Below are positions 32,440 through 44,252 of a stretch of 64,000 nucleotides of DNA, in pieces. Position 1 is the stretch's first letter. Each line of letters begins with the position of its first letter. The stretch is taken from NCBI GenBank assembly GCA_014058105.1, contig JACGCM010000779.1:2728001-2792000 (forward strand), read 5' to 3'. The position numbers and the translations under genes were made by a program. The DNA comes from Kingdonia uniflora. Its lineage: Eukaryota > Streptophyta > Magnoliopsida > Ranunculales > Circaeasteraceae. The notes under the pieces were generated by a model. That model did not search any database. It saw only the letters and a program-made list of their open reading frames with translations, and was not told where the DNA came from.

Positions 32440-34060
32440 TCGGCTTAAATTACTTTAACCTACTTCTTATAGCTTCCATTTCTATATCCTTCCAAGTCTA
32501 TATGTACTCGCGTATTCTTCCGTCTTTGAAAATGTACTACAACAATCTCTGTACGGTATAGTAGTGGTCGGTTGCATGATGCGTTACCTTGTGGTTCAGA
32601 CAATATGGCTTGCCTTTCATTGGCTCTAGAGGTTGAGCCATACAGAAGAATTTTTCCTTTACCAATATATGGTAGATCGCAGAGATTTTGACATTCAGCT
32701 TTGCAAGGAAGGGATTTGGTAATAAGTTCCCCTTCGTGACATTTTAGTTTCGGTTTTAGCCCGTGGTTATCACAATTGCGTTCATTATTTCTACCTATAG
32801 GTAAACCCATTACGGCAAAAACATTTTTAGCAGATTTATGCCTTTTGGACATTATCCTCTCCAGATCGATATATCCATTGACCTTCTCGATCATGTCTTC
32901 TAAAGTTGAGGGTTTGTTCAAGAAAAGGTGTTATTTTGTTTTACAATCGATTTGTAGTGCATTTGTAAATGCCAAGATGGCCATTTTCTGATCTAGATTA
33001 TCAACTTTTATCGCAAGTTCGAGAAACTACTTCAAAAATACTTTGTGCTTTTCCCCCTGGGCTTGTTTGAGACTGATAAGAGTATGCAAGTTCTCTTCTT
33101 TATCTTTGTTATGAGCATAAGTCTTAACGAAGATCTTTTATAATTGGTCAAAGATAAGGATGAAATTCCCAGGTAAAGAATGGAATTAGCGAAGTGGCCC
33201 ACCTTGAAGACTTGAAGTGAACAGTCGACAAAGAATATGGTTTAAGTTCGAATATAATCCCAACGAATCTCGAATCTATTGTACGTGTTTACTAGGATCT
33301 GTGCCTTTGTACTTGCATATCTTTAGAGTATGGAATCCCTTTGGTACTTCCATATCAAACAACTCTTTAGCAATTGGACTGACTTATAATTTGCCCATAT
33401 TATCCTTACTGCTAAGAACTTGAGCTTCTATTAATTCTTTGATTCTCTTATCCATATGTTCCTGTGTGAGACATTGACGGGGTGTTGGAACTATCTGATG
33501 TGCAGATCCCGGATTATGATTGCCACTTCCCACGCTCAAATGTTCACGAACTGGCACCCTGGATGGAGGTCGCGGTTCTTCCCTTTATCATTATGAGTGT
33601 CTGCGTACCCTGCTAATTTAAATTGACCCCCTTGTCCTGGATAAATTGAGGCTTCTGGTATCTGATGATCATTATGGTGGTTCCATGAAGCTCCTTTACT
33701 AACAGCGCAGTCCCAACCTGTTTCATGCTGAAATCCTGGAAGTCGCAGATATGACCTCATGATCCCTGGGAGCTAGATCATATTGATTGTCTTACAAACC
33801 TTTTAAGGTAGTCTGCAGTGTTATCATTAGTTCTTCATGTCATTTAAACTCCAGTTGTCGAGCTCTACGTTCCTCTTCAAGTTCCTATTCTCAAAGTTCT
33901 CGGTCATGCATTAACTGATACTCGAGTTCATTTCGGTTCTCTGTTTCAGCATTGAGGCTTGCCCTCAGTTTCGCTAGTTGATCGGGCTCTATGGATAGCT
34001 CTTGTAGAATCATCAAAGTCATTCGTTTAGGATATGCCATAATGGAATGTTGATTGTTGA
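32440..34060 (-). pseudogene. Gag of the large element
   Basis: Near 34040 the minus strand gives MAYPKRMTLMILQEL followed by a charged coiled region (LRASLNAETENRNELEYQLM), with stops. 33760-33100 holds decayed capsid sequence. 32921-32460 holds TLEDMIEKVNGYIDLERIM and, in another frame, YCLNHKVTHHATDHYY with FKDGRIREYI, the gag zinc-binding-like stretch and its downstream motif. The equivalent in the element at 60-64 kb reads YCANHKCNCHHTNKCF. Many stops and frame changes make it dead. Confidence 0.7.
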
Positions 34061-34100
34061 ATAATTGTCTGCCTTAGGATTTTATGGAAATTTCTTCTTT

Positions 34101-34118
34101 CCCAAAGACGACGCCAAA
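34101..34118 (-). other. Primer-binding site of the large element
   Basis: On minus: tttggcgtcgtctttggg, next to the LTR end. Same class as at 30675-30694 and 60589-60606. Confidence 0.7.
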
Positions 34119-34373
34119 TATAAAGACTAAATTTTATAACTTGAATGACATCTTATACCAAATATACCTGTAAAACAATTAATAGTAAATAATATAAATT
34201 AAGCCAGGTATTTAGCGTGAAAACCTCTAAATAGATAAAAACCACGACATCAACTTAAGAATTTAGTAAAAATTGACATTATTGCTTGAGATCAAATTAT
34301 ATTTGATTATAATTTGCGATCTTTTAGCTAGAAAAACTTAATCCCTTTCTCCTCTGTATCTTATTCCTATAAC
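34119..34373 (-). repeat. 5' LTR of the large element, left part
   Basis: Aligns with 9312-9560 (shared atttagcgtg, aaaccacgac and tgcgatctttta contexts) and stops at ttattcctataac, where the LINE begins. The rest of this LTR resumes at 40432. Confidence 0.8.
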
Positions 34374-34557
34374 ATGAGATTCATCTCCTTCGCCATCAAA
34401 CCCTAACCCTAGCCGGCTTTACTTGCTAGATTTTCACCATTTTCAACCCTTCCTAAGTTCTAATCTTCTAATAAACCCAAATTTACTGTTCATCTCCTCT
34501 ATATCTCTCATCTTATGTTGAATTGCCCAATTTTAAACCTTTTTGTACTCTTAGAGA

Positions 34558-36119
34558 ATGGCTTCCCTCCCAAATCCTTCAACCCCTTCTCTCCCTACTC
34601 CTTCCACCTCTTCTCTCCCTAACCCCAGCAATAACAATAGCATTCCCACCTCCATCCCCTCTTCTACAGCTGTTGTTATTCTCCAACCAGAGTTTTTGAG
34701 TTCCCAACCTTCACTTCGTGATATGGCAACGCTCAAACCTTCCTTCGCAAGCATAGTTACTGTGAAACCTACCAAACCGCTTCTTGAGGAGTTCAAACCG
34801 GACACAAGAACGTCATTTAAGGATGGTATGCCGGTGATTTCCTTCTCTCCATCAGATTTAAACAAAGCTGCTGTAGCTTTTAACACAACTCTGGTAATGA
34901 GTTTCCCTTCTGGTAAACAAAATTTAGAGGTCATTATAAGTAGCATCAACTTCCACTGGGGTCTCATGGCTGAACCAAAGTGGAAGTACTTGATTTTAGG
35001 CATATTATGGTGATGTTAGTGTCAGAAAAAGACGTTACAAGAGATCTATCTTAGGAGTCTAGGAAAATTAAGGGATTCTTCTACAAGCCGCCCAGTGGAT
35101 GGTCGATTTCGACCGCAAAAAGGACTCTCCTTTTGCTCCTGTTTGGATTTAATTTCCTGGTTTGATGCTTCATCTACAAAATAATAGGATTGTCAAAGAA
35201 TTGGCCAGCCTCGTTGGGAAGTATTTGATTACGAATACAACAACACTCAGCCTGAGTAGACCTAGCACAGTTTGGGTATATATGGAGGTGAATCTTATGA
35301 AAGAACTACCATCTAAAGTGGGTCTTGCCTTCACAAAATTGTTCATCATGGAGCAAACTATTTTGTACGAGAGACTTTTGAGGTTCTGTGCACATTGTGT
35401 TCTTCAAGGGCACAACAAGGCAAGTTGCACAAAACTTCATCCTATTATAATAATAGATAAAGGGGAGGAGATCAAACATGGGAAAGTCTCAACAATGGGG
35501 ACGTCATTCAATAATATCTCCGAACCTCAGACGATAGAGAATCTGGAAATGGTTAAGGGGCACACAGCAACAGCAACTGAGTTACATTCAGTAGGGCAGA
35601 AAATGGCGATAGTAAGGAAAAAAAACATCGATGACAATGGGGCAAATAACAGTGCCAAAAGCAGCAAATGATTCACATTCAATGGGGCAGATAACGGCGG
35701 CGACAGTGGGGCGGACATCATTGATTATATTGGAGCAGAAGGCATTACAACCAACAACAACAACAGGGATTCTAGCAATAGAATATGGGCATATTACAAT
35801 AACAACTACCCCTCAACCAGTGGGGCAGAATACAGTAATGGCAGTGGGGCAACAAGTAGCATTGAAAGTGGGACAGATTACAACGAGAACAGAGGGGCAG
35901 CAAGCACTGAGTACTACATCACCTGAGCTTCACAAGGTGGGGCGAATGGCAGTAAGCCCATTCACGAACAACATCGATGTAGCGGTGGTCGGAAGAGTTC
36001 AAATATTAAAACACACCGAGACACGACAGATTTCAGATCGAGTTTTGGAACAGCTGAAGGACTTGGGAAGAAGATGTCATTCGGACATTGAGTACTATGG
36101 AAAGGAAGACACCACATAA
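34558..36119 (+). pseudogene. LINE ORF1 (nucleic-acid-binding protein)
   Basis: ATG at 34558 gives a Ser/Pro/Thr-rich N-terminus (SLPNPSTPSLPTPSTSSL), then FKDGMPVISFSPSDLNKAAV, typical of the N-terminal part of plant LINE ORF1 proteins with DUF4283. After a frame change, 35110-35440 carries WMVDFDRKKDSPFAPVWI and LASLVGKYL, then a CCHC zinc knuckle CAHCVLQGHNKASC (C-x2-C-x4-H-x4-C). The tail to 36119 is rich in GQ-T/A repeats (VGQITT type) and low in complexity. ORF1 would coat the LINE RNA. Stops at 35011-35013 and 35669-35671 and frame changes interrupt it. Confidence 0.75.
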
Positions 36120-36220
36120 TGGACTCCAGTCAAACAGAGACGATCTAAGCCACAACGTATTCCACTCAGCGTAGTCACAAAGAGCAAGGGTGCTCTCAAA
36201 TCCAAGTCCATGTAGTTTAC

Positions 36221-39200
36221 ATGGTGATAGGTCCATTACTAGTTTGGAATTGTAGGGGCATTGGCAATGATAAAACAATAAATCATCTTAAAAGGATTAT
36301 CAAACAAGACCATATTTCTATAGTGGTTTTGCTCGAACCTTCTCAGGATGCATCACTAGGCTATATTATGGGTAGAAAAATAAATTGTACCTCTTTTATG
36401 TCTAACCAGTACATGGGGGGGAAATCTAGGCACTGTGGAAATAAGACTATGATGTTGAATTAGTTTCTGCATCTAATCAAATGTTGCATTGTAAGATGAG
36501 TTTTAATAATCAATGGAGTTCCTTTGTTACCATCGTCTATGCCAAATGTGACATCATTGAAAGAAGAACATTACGGGAGGACATTATTATAATCTCAGTG
36601 ACAGTGAGTTCTCCGTGGTGTACTATGGGTGATTTCAATACTACGAGACACCACTCAGAAAGGCTTGGAGGGAGAAGATCCGCACATAGATCCTTGGTAG
36701 AATTTGAGGAAATTAATTAATCAGCCTGTCTAATGAAGGCTTTGTTCACTGGCTCCAGCTACACATGGTGCAATAATCATCATGATAATTCAAGATAATG
36801 GGAACGATTGGATAGAACGTTGGTGAACCTAGCTTCATGGCATCCTTTCCCATTCACAAAATCTCCCATTTGGAAAGAGTTTGTTCTGATCATTCCCCAC
36901 TACTTCTTTCGTTCACCAACAATCTGCATCGAAGTCCCCGACCATTTTGTTTCTTAAAAATGTGGGCATCTCGTACTAGCTTCCCTACCCTGGTACAAGA
37001 TAACTGGCCTAGTGGTGTCTTCGGCAACTGTTTATTTTATTTTGCCTATAAGCTTAAGAAGGTAAAATATGCAATCAGGGAATGGAATACAAATGTCTTT
37101 GGCAACGTAACTCAGAGCATCCATAAGCTACAGGATAGACTACTGCACCTAGATCACTTACTGCAGGAAGGTTGGGATGAACAGGTTAGTATCGAGCTGG
37201 GTACAGTACAGAGAGAACATGCGACCATATTATACAATGAGGAGGTGTTTTGGAGAGAACAATCCAGAGACAAGTGGGTTGCGGTAGGCGATGCCAATAC
37301 AAATTTTTTTCATACAATCATACAAGTTAATAGAAAAAGAACTTTTGTGGCCAACTTTACTCTCCGTGATGGAACTAAGACAGCTGAGGTAGATGTTATT
37401 CATGATGTGGTGATAGAATATTTTTTAGATATGCTACAGGCCACAAATACTACTGAAGATGCAGAATTACTTGAGTGCATTCCTAACGTCATCACTGCAG
37501 ACGAAGATGCCAGTCTAACATGCATTCCAACTTTGGAAGAATTACAAGCCAGTGTGTTCCAAATCCCCAGTGACAGTGCTCTGGGCAGGAATGGTTTCAC
37601 ATCGGTCTTCTTTACTTCATGTTGGGGCATCATCAAGAACAGTCTACATGGCGCTGCCAAGGAATTCTTCAATGGTACCTCACTTTCCAGGTGTTATACT
37701 TCTTTGTTCTTCTCACTAATACCCAAAGTGGATACCCTAACATCGTTGGGTGACTACAGACCAATTATCTTATGCTCCGCTGTATACAAAAAAAAAATCA
37801 ATTATTGCTAACAGGTTAAGCAAACTTCTTCACAAATTAATCTCTGGGAATCAGGGAGCTTACATTCAGGGCAAGGACATTAGTGAGACCATTACATTAG
37901 CTCAGGAAATGGTTGGGGATTTACACAAAAAGGTTAGAGGCACTAATGTTATGATCAAGATAGACATGGCAAAGGCCTATGATAGGCTGGATTGGAGGTT
38001 CTTACGTCAAGTTTTGCACAATTTTGGCTTCTCCAGCGTATGTGTTTCACTCATAGTACAATGTACTGAAACACCATGGTTCCCGGTGGTCCTGCAGGGG
38101 GTCTTTAAGGGCTACTTCAAATCATCACGAGGCTTGCGACAAGGAGATCCTCTTTCTCCATTGCCCTTTATTATTGCAGAAGAAGTCTTATCCAGAGGGT
38201 TATCCAAATGTTTTTTGGAGAGCGAGATTGGGTTATTCCATATATCTAGAGGTTGTACTCCTCTCACTCATCTCTTATATGTTTATGATTTCCTCATTTT
38301 CTTAAACGGAAGTCAACGATTTATCTCTGGGTTATTGCATTTCCTAGCAAGATACGAAAACTTCTCCGGCTAATTAATCAACAAAGCTAAAAGTGGCTTA
38401 TATGTACACCGCAGCATATCTACATCAAGAAAACATATCATCAATAATGCATGTGGGTTCCAACATCGCTCTTTTCCAATGACCTATTTGGGAGCTCCCA
38501 TAAGTTACGGTCAGGTACTGCTTACTCATTTTGATCCATTACTCACCAAAATTCAACGGCGTATCGAAGGGGTGGTAAGGAAAACTCTTATCACAGGGAG
38601 GTAAATTAGTGATGATCAACCATGTTCTGAACTCAATACCCATACACCTCCTCTCATGCATTACGGTACCTCATGGTGTTATAACCAAGATCAAAGCAAT
38701 GTTTTCAAACTTCTTTTGGGGCAAACTTCACAGGAAAAACAAGCGGCATTGGGTTGCATGGGATACACTTCTTCTTCCAAAGAATGAGGGAGGACTATGA
38801 ATATGACGACTAGAAGATATCAAGTATAGTCTCCTACTTAAAAAAAGCTAGAATTTTTTGTATAGTAACTCTACATGGGCATCTTTTTTTAGGCACAAAT
38901 ATACCATCGAAGGGAAAATCAACAGATTACGTTTTGGAGATTTAGTTCTTTGGAAACAGATGAAAGGCCTCCTCCAAACAGTAGAAGTTAATACTACTTG
39001 ATTCCTCAGCAAGGAAAACAAAAGATTTTAGTTTGACGATTGGACCGGGGCAGCAGTTTATCAGATATTCTAGAAATTGAATGCACGTAACAATTCATGG
39101 TGAAAAACATTTTAATGACCGATGGTACCTGGAAATGGGATCTTCTTGAGCATGATATTCCACCACATTGGAAGCATACATTATCCCACAAGTTCTTCCT

Positions 39201-40350
39201 GAATGATGATGAAGATAACCCACTTTGGGGTCCGTCGGGCAAAGGCAACTTCACCGTTAAATTTGCCTAGAATTTCTGACGTAGCGTGGAGGTTATACAA
39301 CGATGTATGAAATGGATATAGCACAACTCTATACTGGAAAAAGTACAAGTCTTCAGCTGGAAAGCTTGGAAAGAAAATATACCTGTGGACACGCTCATAC
39401 AACGACGAATCCCTCTTGTTTCTCGGTGTTACTGCTGCTTGGTTGGAAAAACTGAAATGTTAAGCCATCTGCTTATTCAGGGAACTGTCGCTGCTACGGT
39501 TTAGGCTTTCTTTGCCAACATTTGCGGTGTATGACAAGGGGTAAATGATAGCTGGTGGACATGACAGGGTCTGTGGTTTTAGGAAGCTAGTTCGAGTACT
39601 CAATTGGGTATCGTAATAGGGGTATTACTTGCCTATATAATCTGGGAATTATGGAAAGCACGATGTACTTATAGGTTTGAGGAAAAGTGTCTCTCTCCCT
39701 TAGTTATCATCAGAAACATCAGTAAAGCTTTACAAGAAAGCATGCCCAAACTCAACATAACGCAAAATAGTAACTTCAGCGACCTCATCTCACTACAATT
39801 CTTGCAAATGGTTAAGCAATCAGTGTGTACCAAAAGACCTGTGCTTGTACGATGGACATTCCTACCTCTCAGTCATTTCAAACTCAATAGTGATGGTTCA
39901 GCACTTCCTTCTGAAATGAGTAAAGCAGGAGGAGTAATTATAAACAATTTGGGTAAACTTCAACTTGAGTAAAGCATTGCACTTGGTCATGGCACTAATA
40001 AAGCTGCAAAAATGTGTGCTCTCCTTCATGGTTTAATGCATTGCAAATGACATGACTGGCTTCCACTCATTATTGAAGTAGATGCTCAACTTATGGTAAA
40101 CTGGTACAGATGTCAGCATATTTGTCCCACAAAGTACAGTGCGACTTGGAAACTTCTTACTCAGCTAGGAAGGGAGCTACAAATTATCATGATACATACT
40201 TACAGGGAAGGCAATGGTACAGCTGATGGTCTCTCTAAACTAGGCATCTCACAACATTCACAACTTTTTTGGAATGCATTCACTCTTCCTAGGAAAATCC
40301 ATACAACATACTTCATAGATAAACTAGGAATAACCACAATTAGGCAGTAA
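36221..40350 (+). pseudogene. LINE ORF2 (endonuclease, RT, RNase H)
   Basis: 36230-36720 holds the AP-like endonuclease: VWNCRGIGN at the start and MGDFNTTRHHSE as the GDFN motif. 36837-37811 is the region up to RT (CSDHSPLLLSF, GRNGFTSVFF for PGPDGF). 37816-38373 is RT: NQGAYIQGKDISETITLAQE, VMIKIDMAKAYDRLDW, SRGLRQGDPLSP; the catalytic F/YADD box reads YVYD. 39395-39500 is a decayed zinc-binding region (RIPLVSRCYCC). 39880-40350 is RNase H (KLNSDGSALP, EGNGTADGLSKLG). ORF2 would nick DNA and copy the LINE RNA. At least six stops or frame changes and the altered YADD show it is dead. Confidence 0.85.
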
Positions 40351-40431
40351 AATAGTTTTTAGGCTTTAAGTCCTCCACATGTATTATTGTTTTGCTCAAT
40401 AAATAAATAAAAATGCATTCGTTCAAAAAAA

Positions 40432-40616
40432 TTTAATAGTTCGACAGAGACAGGTGTCATTGACTCATTCTATTTTATTTTGAGTGCTCGAGCCACGTTC
40501 TTCTTCAGTTTGTGGTCCAAGTATCACTGCTAACAAGTTGTATCTCACGTGTATGTTGCGTGAGTCTAGCATGGTACTAGTTCATTGTTACCCAGTTCGA
40601 GAGACAGGTCCTTACA
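40432..40616 (-). repeat. 5' LTR of the large element, right part
   Basis: Aligns with the end of 9312-10043 (agacaggtgtc, gtgctcgagccacgttcttctt, catggtactagtt) and ends ccttaca. It carries one copy of the region that is duplicated in the other LTR. Confidence 0.8.
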
Positions 40617-40621
40617 GGCGG
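40617..40621. repeat. Target-site duplication, right copy (ggcgg)
   Basis: Pairs with ggtgg at 9307-9311 with one mismatch. Confidence 0.65.
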
Positions 40622-40719
40622 ATCAGTATTTCTTGCTCATGAAATCATCAAAACCAAGTATTTAAATTGTAGGGAAAGTATTTCACAGATAAAACTAGCT
40701 TAAAATGGGTAAAAATAAT

Positions 40720-40873
40720 AATTTTATCGACCCCAAAAATAAAGTAAGATGTGCGAGATGTTTGTTACGAGGAACGCTACTTTTTGAATTGTAAAAAAAA
40801 GGCATTCCTCGTAACAATTTTATCGACCCCAAAAATGAAGTAAGATGTATGATATGTTTATTATGAGGAATGC
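40720..40873 (+). repeat. 96-bp spaced direct repeat
   Basis: aattttatcgaccccaaaaa plus about 38 more bases occurs at 40720-40777 and again from 40816 with few changes (taaagtaagatgtgcgag against tgaagtaagatgtatgat). Unit spacing is 96 bp. Confidence 0.7.
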
Positions 40874-40879
40874 TAGCAT

Positions 40880-41640
40880 CAAAGGAATGAGACCCTATCT
40901 CATCCATCGATCTGAATCCCCAATACAAACTTAGGAATATCAAAGCGTATCTTTATAACCTAAAAATGAGGAGCCATTGGATGCATTCGGCCAAAATTAT
41001 TGAAAACCCATATTTTTCGCCTGCCTGACTTACCCTTATCAATTTTTAACTTTAGGTCTAAAATAGGTATACGAAATTGTCATATTTGAATTCTTAGACG
41101 GTAGTATTGTATTCCTAATTTTACCCCTGCCAAAAACACCAATAAAATTAAATCAGGAAGGGTATTTATGTAATTTCGTCGAACTAATTTTAATATTTAT
41201 ACCACTCACCTCCTAAGCCTCAAACTACAGTTTACTCGCATCAACCTCATACCTCTATTTTGTAAAATCGGGGAACTTCTAAAAAGTGAATTGGGAGGAG
41301 TCAGGGTTCTGGTATTGAATAAATTGAAGTTGTGGTGTTATTGTTTTATTCAATCATTCTCTCTGAAGATAAAACAATCTTTAAAACAATGCCCAAATCA
41401 AAATAAGAAAATCAAATCCAACGACTCACAAATATCATGTAAGTAATCGAATCTCTGTTTCATATAAGTTAGATTGATATTTGTTTCATTTGATTTTATG
41501 TTTTCTAGGTTTAACATTGACCTAATCGAGTGAAATTGGGTGTTTCTACAGATTAGTAGATGTACTAACATGCGCCCTCACCTCACTCCTGAAAGAGAGT
41601 AGTTTGAAACTTAGGGAGCTAATACTGTGGGATTCGATTT
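40880..41640. other. Intergenic, upstream of the TOC1 pseudogene
   Basis: No coding similarity. 41220-41640 may be the 5' leader of the copied TOC1 gene, since a plausible intron (gtaagtaatcg ... tctacag, about 41441-41550) lies in it. This bears on whether the copy is genomic or retrotransposed. Confidence 0.35.
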
Positions 41641-41731
41641 TGGGTCTTTGTAAGTTTGGATTCGCTCTGAATTTGGAGTAATTTGATAAAGAGACTAAAG
41701 AGGGTTTGGATTGAATCGAAGTATTATTGAG

Positions 41732-43130
41732 ATGGAGAGTAATATTAATAATAATGAGGAGAGTAGTAATAACCCCCTTGTTGATCGAAGTAAAGTTTGA
41801 ATTCTTTTTTGCGATAACAATGCAAAAGGCTTTGGGGAAGTTCTCGCACTTCTATCCAATTGTTACTATCAAGTGACATCAGTGAAAACATGAGACAAGT
41901 GGTCGATGCCCTTAATGCGGAGGGACCTGATATCGATATCATACTGGCTGAAGTTAACCTTTTAATAGCAAAAGATATCTCTGACGACACAGATGACAAG
42001 TCGCAGAAAAGTCACTTCCCAGATGTGAACATGTGGTCTCATCGAGAAGAGGAGTCCAATGATGCGGTATCTATGAAGCCTTCAATGAGGAGTTCATTCG
42101 AATATCACCCTAATGTACCTGGACTGATTGAGCAAACAGGAAATCTTATCTCATTTCCAAAGAAAGGCCAACTAAAAATTGGTGAATCTTCAGCATTCCT
42201 TACTAATGTTAAATCAAGTATTCCCCAAAGAATATCTGAAAGGGTTGGCTGTGTTGATGGAAGTGTTGCTAAGCCAAACCATTCAAGAAGAGAAAAAAAA
42301 ACATTCGTCGCCGTCTGAGAAAGTTGGTGATGATGCCCAGAGACATGAAATTTTTTATATACAGGAGAATTACACCGGAAATGGTCTTCTGGGCAGTGGA
42401 AGTGGTCCAGATATAAGTTATGTCGAGAGGTGTACTCCAGTTACGTCGAAGTTTCCACAAGGAAAAAACTCAAGCTAGGAACAACTTCCTAAGGTACCAA
42501 TGCATGAAAGCAACAATGCTCAAGTTAATCCTTCAAGGGTAACACCACTCACTCATTTACCTTATTATAAGCTGGGGATGATGAATCAAGTTATGATGTC
42601 TCAATTACATCAGGAAAATCTTCTTGACTTGCCAAAGCATGCCACTTCGACCATGATGCCTCACTACAATTCCATCCCACAATGTTCACCATATTTACCT
42701 ATGATGGCGACACCCTTTCCCTACTACCCTTTTCATGTTTGTATCCAACCGGGAGGAGGTCTAGGTCAAATACCTGCCGGCCAAGTATGGTCTTCAATCG
42801 CAAGATTATCTTCGATTGAGGTGAAACCAACTCGAGTTGAAAGAAGAGAAGCTGCACTCATGAAGTTTAGGCGAAAGAGAAAAGACCGTTGTTTTGATAA
42901 GAAGATTAGGTACATCAATTGGAAACGACTTGCTGAGAGGAGGCCTTGTGTAAGAAGATAGTTTGTGAGACAGGTGAATGGTGTAGACATTGATCTTAAT
43001 AGCTGGCCTGTTACTATTAAGGATTTTGAGGAAGAGGAAGAAGATGAGGAGGAACTTGTTTTACTTGAGGGTGATGCCTAGGGATATTAATATTGAGCGA
43101 GGCCTTGGTTTATTGAGGAGGAGCACTTCC
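41732..43130 (+). pseudogene. TOC1-like: TOC1/PRR1-like clock regulator pseudogene
   Basis: ATG at 41732 opens MESNINNNEESSNNPLVDRS, then VLALLSNCYYQVTSV, RQVVDALNAEGPDIDIILAE: the N-terminal half of the pseudo-receiver domain of TOC1 (PRR1). The domain's second half and the next part are missing: LLIAKD runs straight into SDDTDDKSQKSHFPDVNM, the middle region, followed by FPKKGQLKIGESSAFLTNVK. At 42815-43010 is the CCT motif: [36 protein letters not shown] and FVRQVNGVDIDLN, then an acidic tail. TOC1 is a nuclear repressor in the plant circadian clock; CCT mediates DNA binding. Stops at the start and in CCT (Gln to TAG) and frameshifts show a pseudogene. No introns interrupt the rest, suggesting an exon-skipped retrocopy or a deleted duplicate. 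Confidence 0.85.
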
Positions 43131-43189
43131 ATTTTTGGTAATGCTTCCATACTGGATGCATGCAGATTAGCTAATTTATGATGATTCAC

Positions 43190-44250
43190 TTTGATGTACA
43201 ATTCTTCCATTACCGTCAGAGAAGAGGGAGAGAGTAACGGATGTTAGATAAGAGTACTGCTTGAAAGAAATATGCTTGCGCTTCCTTTGTCTAGTGAAAG
43301 TTGGATTGTTTCTTATCAAGGTTTGAGCATACATGACATGCTCCTCTTACCCACAAGTGAAGATGGTATGGCGCACGGCGTGATGGTATGCTAATGAAGT
43401 CCACATGAGATAAACAAAATGAATGATCAGTCCTGTGTATTATTTTGGAGTGAAAATGCTTATGGCATGCTTATATTTCCACGACCCCAGTTCTTTCCCC
43501 TCTTATTTTGCTTTCACCAACAGTGAATCTGTGTATCTCAACTTACAGAGTAACATTTCCTTATGTTGTTGAATCGTACGATGCCCGTAATGGGAATATC
43601 TTTTCTCGATAAAAAGAAAAGAAAAAAAGGGTGTTTCTGCAGATCTGGTGAAATATTGGTTTATTCAAGGTTTCAGTTTGATGAAACAATTGATGAGGGG
43701 ATGAAACAAGCTTCCAAAGCTTTTGGAGGTCAAGATGATTTGGGGTTTGTCATGAACCTGGGTCTGATAATTTGCTCAGCTCGTCTATTTTATGAAGCTT
43801 AAAAAGTATTTCTTCAATGGGTTTACTAAGAATTATACAATAAGCAGGGTTGCTCTCTCTCTCAAACCTTCTATATTTGACTTATATACATGTTGGAGTA
43901 TCATCTTAGCTTCCTATCATCTCCTATTTTGTGTATGAACTTCATAAATAATTTTATTTAATTTCATGTTACATTTATTTGGATGTTGCATTGTTAAGTG
44001 GTCTACGTCTTACTTGGAGTTGTTTAATAAGAATTATTACATAAATCACAATCAAGAGCTTCATTTATGATACAAATTGAAGACTCATCTCTCTCTCTCA
44101 CCGGACTTCTTCCCATCTCTCCTCAACCCTAAATTATAAATTGAAGCCTTAACTTTTTCGATTTTGATCCAAATTGATAACCCTTACTGCAATCACCATC
44201 CCCAAATCAAAATTCCTTTGTTGGTTGTTGTTCAGAGCTTCATTTTGCAA
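43190..44250. other. Intergenic; one unrecognised open frame
   Basis: 43190-43500 may be 3' UTR of the copied TOC1 transcript. An open plus frame at 43563-43802 contains FDETIDEGMKQASKAFGGQD and LGFVMNLGLIICSARLFYEA. This looks protein-like but I do not recognise the family; it could be an exon of another gene fragment. A ctctctctct run lies near 43855 and another near 44090. Confidence 0.35.
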
Positions 44251-44252
44251 CA

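Larger units (their letters stand above)
34374..40431 (+). mobile_element. L1-type LINE, full size, inserted in the 5' LTR
   Basis: About 6.06 kb: a leader starting atgagattcatctcc, ORF1 (34558-36119), ORF2 (36221-40350) with endonuclease, RT, a zinc-binding region and RNase H, then a short 3' region (aataaataaataaaaatgc ... gttcaaaaaaa) ending in a weak A tail. LTR sequence of the host element lies on both sides (to 34373 and from 40432). I could not see a clear target duplication. Multiple stops make it immobile. The C-terminal RNase H marks it as one of the plant L1 lineages that carry this domain. Confidence 0.85.
9312..40616 (-). mobile_element. Large Tat-lineage Ty3/gypsy retrotransposon, nested and decayed
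   Basis: The element reads on minus: 5' LTR at 34119-40616 (split by a LINE), primer-binding site at 34101-34118, gag and protease remnants, RT remnant (31460-31174), then a second gypsy element inserted at 18791-31168. After that pol resumes with RNase H (18785-18400), second RNase H (18240-17930) and integrase (17480-16440), followed by an antisense accessory block (10410-16193), a polypurine tract and the 3' LTR (9312-10043). Total span is 31.3 kb; without the two nested insertions it is about 12.9 kb. Dual RNase H and extra ORFs between pol and the 3' LTR are known features of the plant Tat lineage. Heavy LTR divergence, stops, an inversion and two insertions show it is old and immobile. 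Confidence 0.85.

Noticed and set aside
34551..35003. Minus-strand frame of 150 codons opposite LINE ORF1
   Set aside because: Shadow of ORF1; Gly/Glu/Val-rich reverse complement of the Pro/Ser-rich N-terminus.
41732..43130. Functional TOC1 gene
   Set aside because: Stops near the start and inside CCT, frameshifts, and loss of the second half of the receiver domain.
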